This document shows positions 32,402 through 35,289 of a stretch of 35,289 bases of DNA, one piece after another. Positions within the stretch are counted from its first letter, which is position 1. Each line of letters begins with the position of its first letter. The notes under the pieces were generated by a model. It had not been told where the DNA came from and searched no databases. It saw only the letters and a list, made by a program, of their open reading frames with translations. This stretch comes from Nostoc sp. S13 (GTDB taxonomy: Bacteria; Cyanobacteriota; Cyanobacteriia; Cyanobacteriales; Nostocaceae), in contig NZ_JAQYWQ010000078.1 in NCBI RefSeq assembly GCF_029379315.1, forward strand, positions 1 to 35,289, in the 5' to 3' direction. A program made the translations under genes and the position numbers.

Positions 32402-32709
32402 GTTCAGAATTCAGAATGAGTTTCAGTCCTTTCCTGCGGGACGCTACGCGTAGCAAGATCCCGAAGGGTACGACAAGTGAGCTTGCCGAACTGCTCAGGA
32501 ACCATCGGGGTTTAAATAAGAGTCTGAAACTCTCTTCTCTACGAGATCAAGGCGAACAATGCCTGAATTTTGAATTGTTACCTGCTCATTTGACGCTTTT
32601 CAACTACTTTTTGGCGATCGCAGGACGAAGATATCAAAGAGGCGTGGTAGAGTGGCGATCTCTACGCTCCTTCACTCATCCACGCTTAAGCGGCGACTAA
32701 TCTAGCCTT

Positions 32710-33672
32710 CTATTTACGTGCTAGGTTGAGCAGTTCTTTAGGAGAAGCAAGTAAGTCAATCGCTACAAAGAAGATTTTGCCTTGAGGATCGAGCAAAAAC
32801 CGCCATGCAATATTCATACCGACGCTGGCACCGAACCAAGGGCTTTGAACTTTACCTGTGACTTTAACTTGTGTATACCCATCTTCCACTGGCTCAGATA
32901 CACCCCGCTCTGGGATCATTCTCAAACCTTGGCATTCTTCACGCATATAAGCGCGGATTGCCTCTTGACCAATAATCGGTCTTTCAAACGGAGGTTGCAA
33001 GGCACCTTCAGAGGTAAACAAACTAACAGATGCATCAAAGTCATTGGCATTCATGTTGTTGATATAGCCCAGCACCGTAGGATTGTTGATGCCTTCGATA
33101 GTGACTTTAGTCCGAAATGCTTGTGCAGTCGGAGGAGACACCGGCTCTGAGACTTTTTTGTAACTACCGGGAGCGTTCGGGTCAAATCCCATGCTAATTA
33201 CGGTATTGCGTAGGATGGTAATTTGTTGACCGGAATCAGCATTGCGGATGGCTTGCAACACGTCGGCAGCTTTCGGAGAAAGCTTGTAACCTTCTGGGAT
33301 GGGAGCAACGATTCCCTGGGCCATCCATTCTCCTAACTGATACCAAAAGCCCAACTTGATGTTCACGGTGAAGGATGCATAGGAACGGCAGAGGGGAGTG
33401 TCAGAACGGTTAGCCAAATCGTACATGACTTGCGTTTGAGCTTCAAAAGGCATCTGCTTAATTTGTTCGAGTAAGCCTTGCGCCAGGATCATGTTAGCTG
33501 CCCCAGGAGCAGCAACCGTAATACTTCTACCCATTTCGGTATAGGCAAACCAAAGTAATGCTAGTTGATCTTCAGCATTGAGCTGAGAGAATGATTCGAC
33601 AACAGTTGGCACAACGTCAGCAACTAAGGTGCCGGGAAAGATGCTTTGAGCCGACTTGATGGTAAAAGACAT
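32710..33672 (-). CDS. ocp: Orange carotenoid protein
   Basis: Photoactive carotenoid-binding protein that, after absorbing strong blue-green light, binds phycobilisomes and dissipates energy as heat. The 320-residue product starting MSFTIKSAQSIFPGTL has the helical N-terminal domain (to ~165), a linker, and the NTF2-like C-terminal domain (~190-315). Key residues are conserved: Trp41, Tyr44, Trp110, Arg155 (salt bridge), Glu246, and the keto-carotenoid hydrogen-bond pair Tyr203 and Trp290 (Synechocystis Tyr201/Trp288). I set the start at ATG 33672, because an upstream in-frame codon adds MGISA not found in the family. The linker and N-domain differ from the OCP1 sequences I remember, so it may be an OCP2- or OCPX-type paralogue. 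No frp gene is adjacent. Confidence 0.95.
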   Translation of the reverse strand: MSFTIKSAQSIFPGTLVADVVPTVVESFSQLNAEDQLALLWFAYTEMGRSITVAAPGAANMILAQGLLEQIKQMPFEAQTQVMYDLANRSDTPLCRSYASFTVNIKLGFWYQLGEWMAQGIVAPIPEGYKLSPKAADVLQAIRNADSGQQITILRNTVISMGFDPNAPGSYKKVSEPVSPPTAQAFRTKVTIEGINNPTVLGYINNMNANDFDASVSLFTSEGALQPPFERPIIGQEAIRAYMREECQGLRMIPERGVSEPVEDGYTQVKVTGKVQSPWFGASVGMNIAWRFLLDPQGKIFFVAIDLLASPKELLNLARK

Positions 33673-34332
33673 AGCAGAAATTCCCAAAAGAAAATTACAG
33701 TTCTATCGAATGTGAAAAATCAAATGTGCAAAGAGGGAGGGAAAATGCGTTTAGCTGTTAACAAAGGCACTCAGCAGTTTTTGTGATTGCTTTACCAAAG
33801 GGCATAGCGATTCTGTTGCCGTTGAGTTTGGATACTCGGCAAAGCACATTGCAGGCTTAACTGCATAGTTATTTAGAAAGCCTTAATCAACAGTGGTTTA
33901 ACGCATTTATTTCGCTTAGTATCTTTATGTAAAGAAACATAACAACTTTGTTACAAATAAGCAATCCTTTCTCAGCTATACACTAATAATTTTTGCTTAT
34001 GATAATGATAAGTTTTACTGAAGTTAGATTACATACAATTGATACCTTTGTGTGTAAGGCACATCTCTAGACGGATCAAACTTTCAGAAACAATCCTTAA
34101 TTGAACCTATAGCGGCTCTCAGTTGGATGCAATACGCCCGCTTATTGGGAAATCACAAGCCAGAATTCAGCTAAGGATCGCTATATTGCAATGCCTACCT
34201 TCTCGCACAAATCCAAAATACCCTAGTTGCTTAGTACGGATTGTACTAGCTTTATCTTGATGTCAAGTACTTGCAAAAAATATTTACAATAGTTTATATT
34301 GATTTACAGATAACAAAAATCGGGAGTAAAAA
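33673..34332. promoter_or_regulatory. Divergent intergenic region between ocp and the Hli gene
   Basis: The 660 bases presumably contain both promoters. A purine-rich stretch (about 33730-33745) precedes ocp. A 78-bp inverted-repeat element lies at 34108-34185. The bases before the Hli start contain GGGAG at 34322-34326, a good ribosome-binding site. I cannot assign -10 boxes reliably. Confidence 0.4.
34108..34185. mobile_element. 78-bp inverted-repeat element
   Basis: Ends TATAGCGGCTCTCAG (from 34108) and CTAAGGATCGCTATA (to 34185) are inverted repeats, with 15 of 21 matches when extended inward. It has the size of a short MITE. No ORF. Confidence 0.45.
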
Positions 34333-34545
34333 ATGACAAATAGAGGCTTTACGATTAACGAACGCGGTCAACTCAACAGATTTGCGATCGAACCCAAGGT
34401 TTATATTGATCAAACCTCACGGACAGGCTTCACCGAATATGCCGAAAAAGTTAATGGCCGTTTGGCAATGATTGGTTTTGTCTGACTCATCGCTTTGGAA
34501 GTTCTCACCGGACATGGTTTGATTAGATGGCTAACCAGCCTTTAG
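34333..34545 (+). pseudogene. High-light-inducible protein (Hli) with an in-frame TGA
   Basis: Seventy codons encode a typical cyanobacterial one-helix chlorophyll-binding protein: a variable N-terminus MTNRGFTINERGQLNRFAIE, then GFTEYAEKVNGRLAMIGFV with the chlorophyll-binding motif ExxNGRxAMxG, then LIALEVLTGHGLIRWLTSL. Codon 51 (34483-34485) is TGA, inside the transmembrane helix, just after GFV. A single base change to TCA would give Ser, the residue I expect at this place. As written the product would be 50 residues and lack half of the helix. The remaining frame is intact to the TAG at 34543-34545 and no other damage is visible, so the stop is recent, a sequencing error, or read through. 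GGGAG precedes the ATG. Confidence 0.8.
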
Positions 34546-34608
34546 ATAGGACACTTCAGATTTACGACTTTTCCTTACTTGACAAATAAAACAATTTAGA
34601 GAGAAACT

Positions 34609-34845
34609 ATGAAAACTGATTTTGATTACCCCAAAAAAGATTTAATTAGGCCTGTTGTTTTTAGACCTGATTTCAACAACTTTGAAATTATCAATGCAAA
34701 TCAAGCCTGGTCATTGTTTTTCACAGTCGGTCAAGACGACAAGGGACTGGGACAAGAAATTGAATTCGGCAGGTTTTTTACTAACCTTTTAATTGCTATT
34801 GGAGTAACTGGAATTATTTGGGCGATTTACTTCAGCCAATTGTGA
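34609..34845 (+). CDS. Small single-helix membrane protein next to the Hli gene
   Basis: A 78-residue protein, MKTDFDYPKKDLIRPVVFRP to IEFGRFFTNLLIAIGVTGII and WAIYFSQL, with one hydrophobic helix at about 57-75. I do not recognise a named family. The stretch EIINANQAWSLFF aligns position for position with the Hli motif E-x-x-N-G-R-x-A-M-x-G-F, keeping Glu, Asn, Ala and Phe but not Gly-Arg-Met-Gly. It could therefore be a diverged one-helix protein or an assembly partner. It has an AGAGAAACT ribosome-binding region before the ATG and starts 63 bases after the Hli stop on the same strand, so it is probably in the same transcript. Confidence 0.65.
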   Translation: MKTDFDYPKKDLIRPVVFRPDFNNFEIINANQAWSLFFTVGQDDKGLGQEIEFGRFFTNLLIAIGVTGIIWAIYFSQL

Positions 34846-34966
34846 TGAGCAAGTTTCTTCACTTCTAGTGTGTAGTAACTTCAATGGAGGTCTTGGATTT
34901 GGATACCAGGACTTATTTTAACTTTTCAATAAATCTAAAAAAACTCTGTTTAGCTTTGGAAAAAGG

Positions 34967-35233
34967 TTGATGTTGATTGGATTTATAAAGCTTCCTAATT
35001 TGTCACGCTATTGTGGATACGTGGGCTTAGAAATAGCACAAATTGTTTCTAAACATCTGGCATTTCAAAGTAAAACCTATGTAATTCAAAACAGAAGGTT
35101 ATTAGTACATCAACTTTTAAAATCTGGTCTGGATTCTCATACAGCAAATCGAACTGTTACTATGCTTATATCAAGCCAGGTTTTAGAATTAACTAACAAA
35201 AACCAGTGTGCAATTAATTATACGCGAAAGTAA
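34967..35233 (+). CDS. Small hypothetical ORF
   Basis: An 88-residue open frame starting TTG 34967 or ATG 34970, with AAAAGG immediately upstream (spacing short for a ribosome-binding site). The sequence (LPNLSRYCGYVGLEIAQIVS ... LVHQLLKSGLDSHTANRTVT) has a winged-helix-like alternation of helices but I do not recognise a family. It follows the Hli gene and the small membrane protein on the same strand. It may be a real small gene or a chance ORF. Confidence 0.4.
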   Translation: MMLIGFIKLPNLSRYCGYVGLEIAQIVSKHLAFQSKTYVIQNRRLLVHQLLKSGLDSHTANRTVTMLISSQVLELTNKNQCAINYTRK

Positions 35234-35235
35234 CT

Positions 35236-35289
35236 AGACATCTCCGAAAAAGAATGTAGAGACGCGAAATTTCGCGTCTCTACAAGGGT
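35236..35289. mobile_element. AGACATCTCC element, partial copy cut by the window end
   Basis: All 54 bases are identical to 15597-15650, including the 28-bp palindrome. The right end lies beyond the window. It starts 2 bases after the stop codon of the preceding ORF. Confidence 0.8.

Noticed and set aside
32416..32700. 94-codon ORF on plus (MSFSPFLRDATRSKIPKGTT...)
   Set aside because: Much of it is the dispersed 'gggacgctacgcgtagc' repeat and a fragment of 'tgagcttgccgaactgctcagg'. There is no domain and composition is uneven. I treat it as a chance ORF.

Overview
The window looks like chromosome from a filamentous, Nostoc-like cyanobacterium. The evidence is the frequent HIP1 octamers (GCGATCGC), an orange carotenoid protein, a high-light-inducible (Hli) protein gene, a ClpR/ClpP pair, an FtsH closest in my memory to Synechocystis slr0228, several cyanobacteria-restricted families (DUF3285, DUF3124), and many heptamer repeats and small inverted-repeat elements between genes. 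This assignment is inference; there is no rRNA or tRNA in the window to anchor it.

Layout. 1-4400: ftsH, an ADP-ribosylglycohydrolase-family gene and a small exported protein, all on plus. 4430-5940: a decayed WD-40 gene split by a small mobile element, then repeats. 5940-8070: a PEP-CTERM surface protein convergent with Xaa-Pro aminopeptidase. 8070-8890: a nested inverted-repeat element. 8890-14540: a seven-repeat FG-GAP protein on plus, then a minus-strand block with a Tat-exported metallo-beta-lactamase-like protein coupled to a trpG-type amidotransferase, dgkA, ybeY, a 51-residue DUF3285 gene and truB. 14700-15690: a MAPEG gene sandwiched between two copies of a pentapeptide-repeat fragment, one of which carries the same mobile element found in the WD-40 gene. 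15760-18710: a CPA1-type Na+/H+ antiporter convergent with a TrkA-like regulator and a DUF3124 lipoprotein. 19000-20720: decayed toxin-antitoxin-type genes and an exported protein made of three identical 162-bp repeats. 20860-23390: two tandem, overlapping von Willebrand A paralogues. 23630-25920: clpR, clpP and a J-domain protein. 26040-28290: a PLP aminotransferase divergent from an amino-acid-type binding lipoprotein. 28645-31710: a zinc-ribbon PP2C phosphatase and an exported NTF2/SnoaL-like protein. 32710-35289: a photoprotection locus with ocp divergent from an Hli gene that carries an in-frame TGA, followed by two small unrecognised ORFs.

Functional themes. Protein quality control (FtsH, ClpR/ClpP, J protein, aminopeptidase), photoprotection (OCP, Hli, FtsH through photosystem II repair) and ion homeostasis (antiporter next to a TrkA-like regulator) are the recognisable groupings. 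I see no complete defence island, prophage, CRISPR array or biosynthetic cluster. The most unusual content is non-coding: a 173-219 bp hairpin-ended element at two loci whose empty sites can both be reconstructed, a three-level nested inverted-repeat element, and a dispersed repeat in which a 24-bp segment is inverted between copies while an adjacent stem shows a compensatory base pair.
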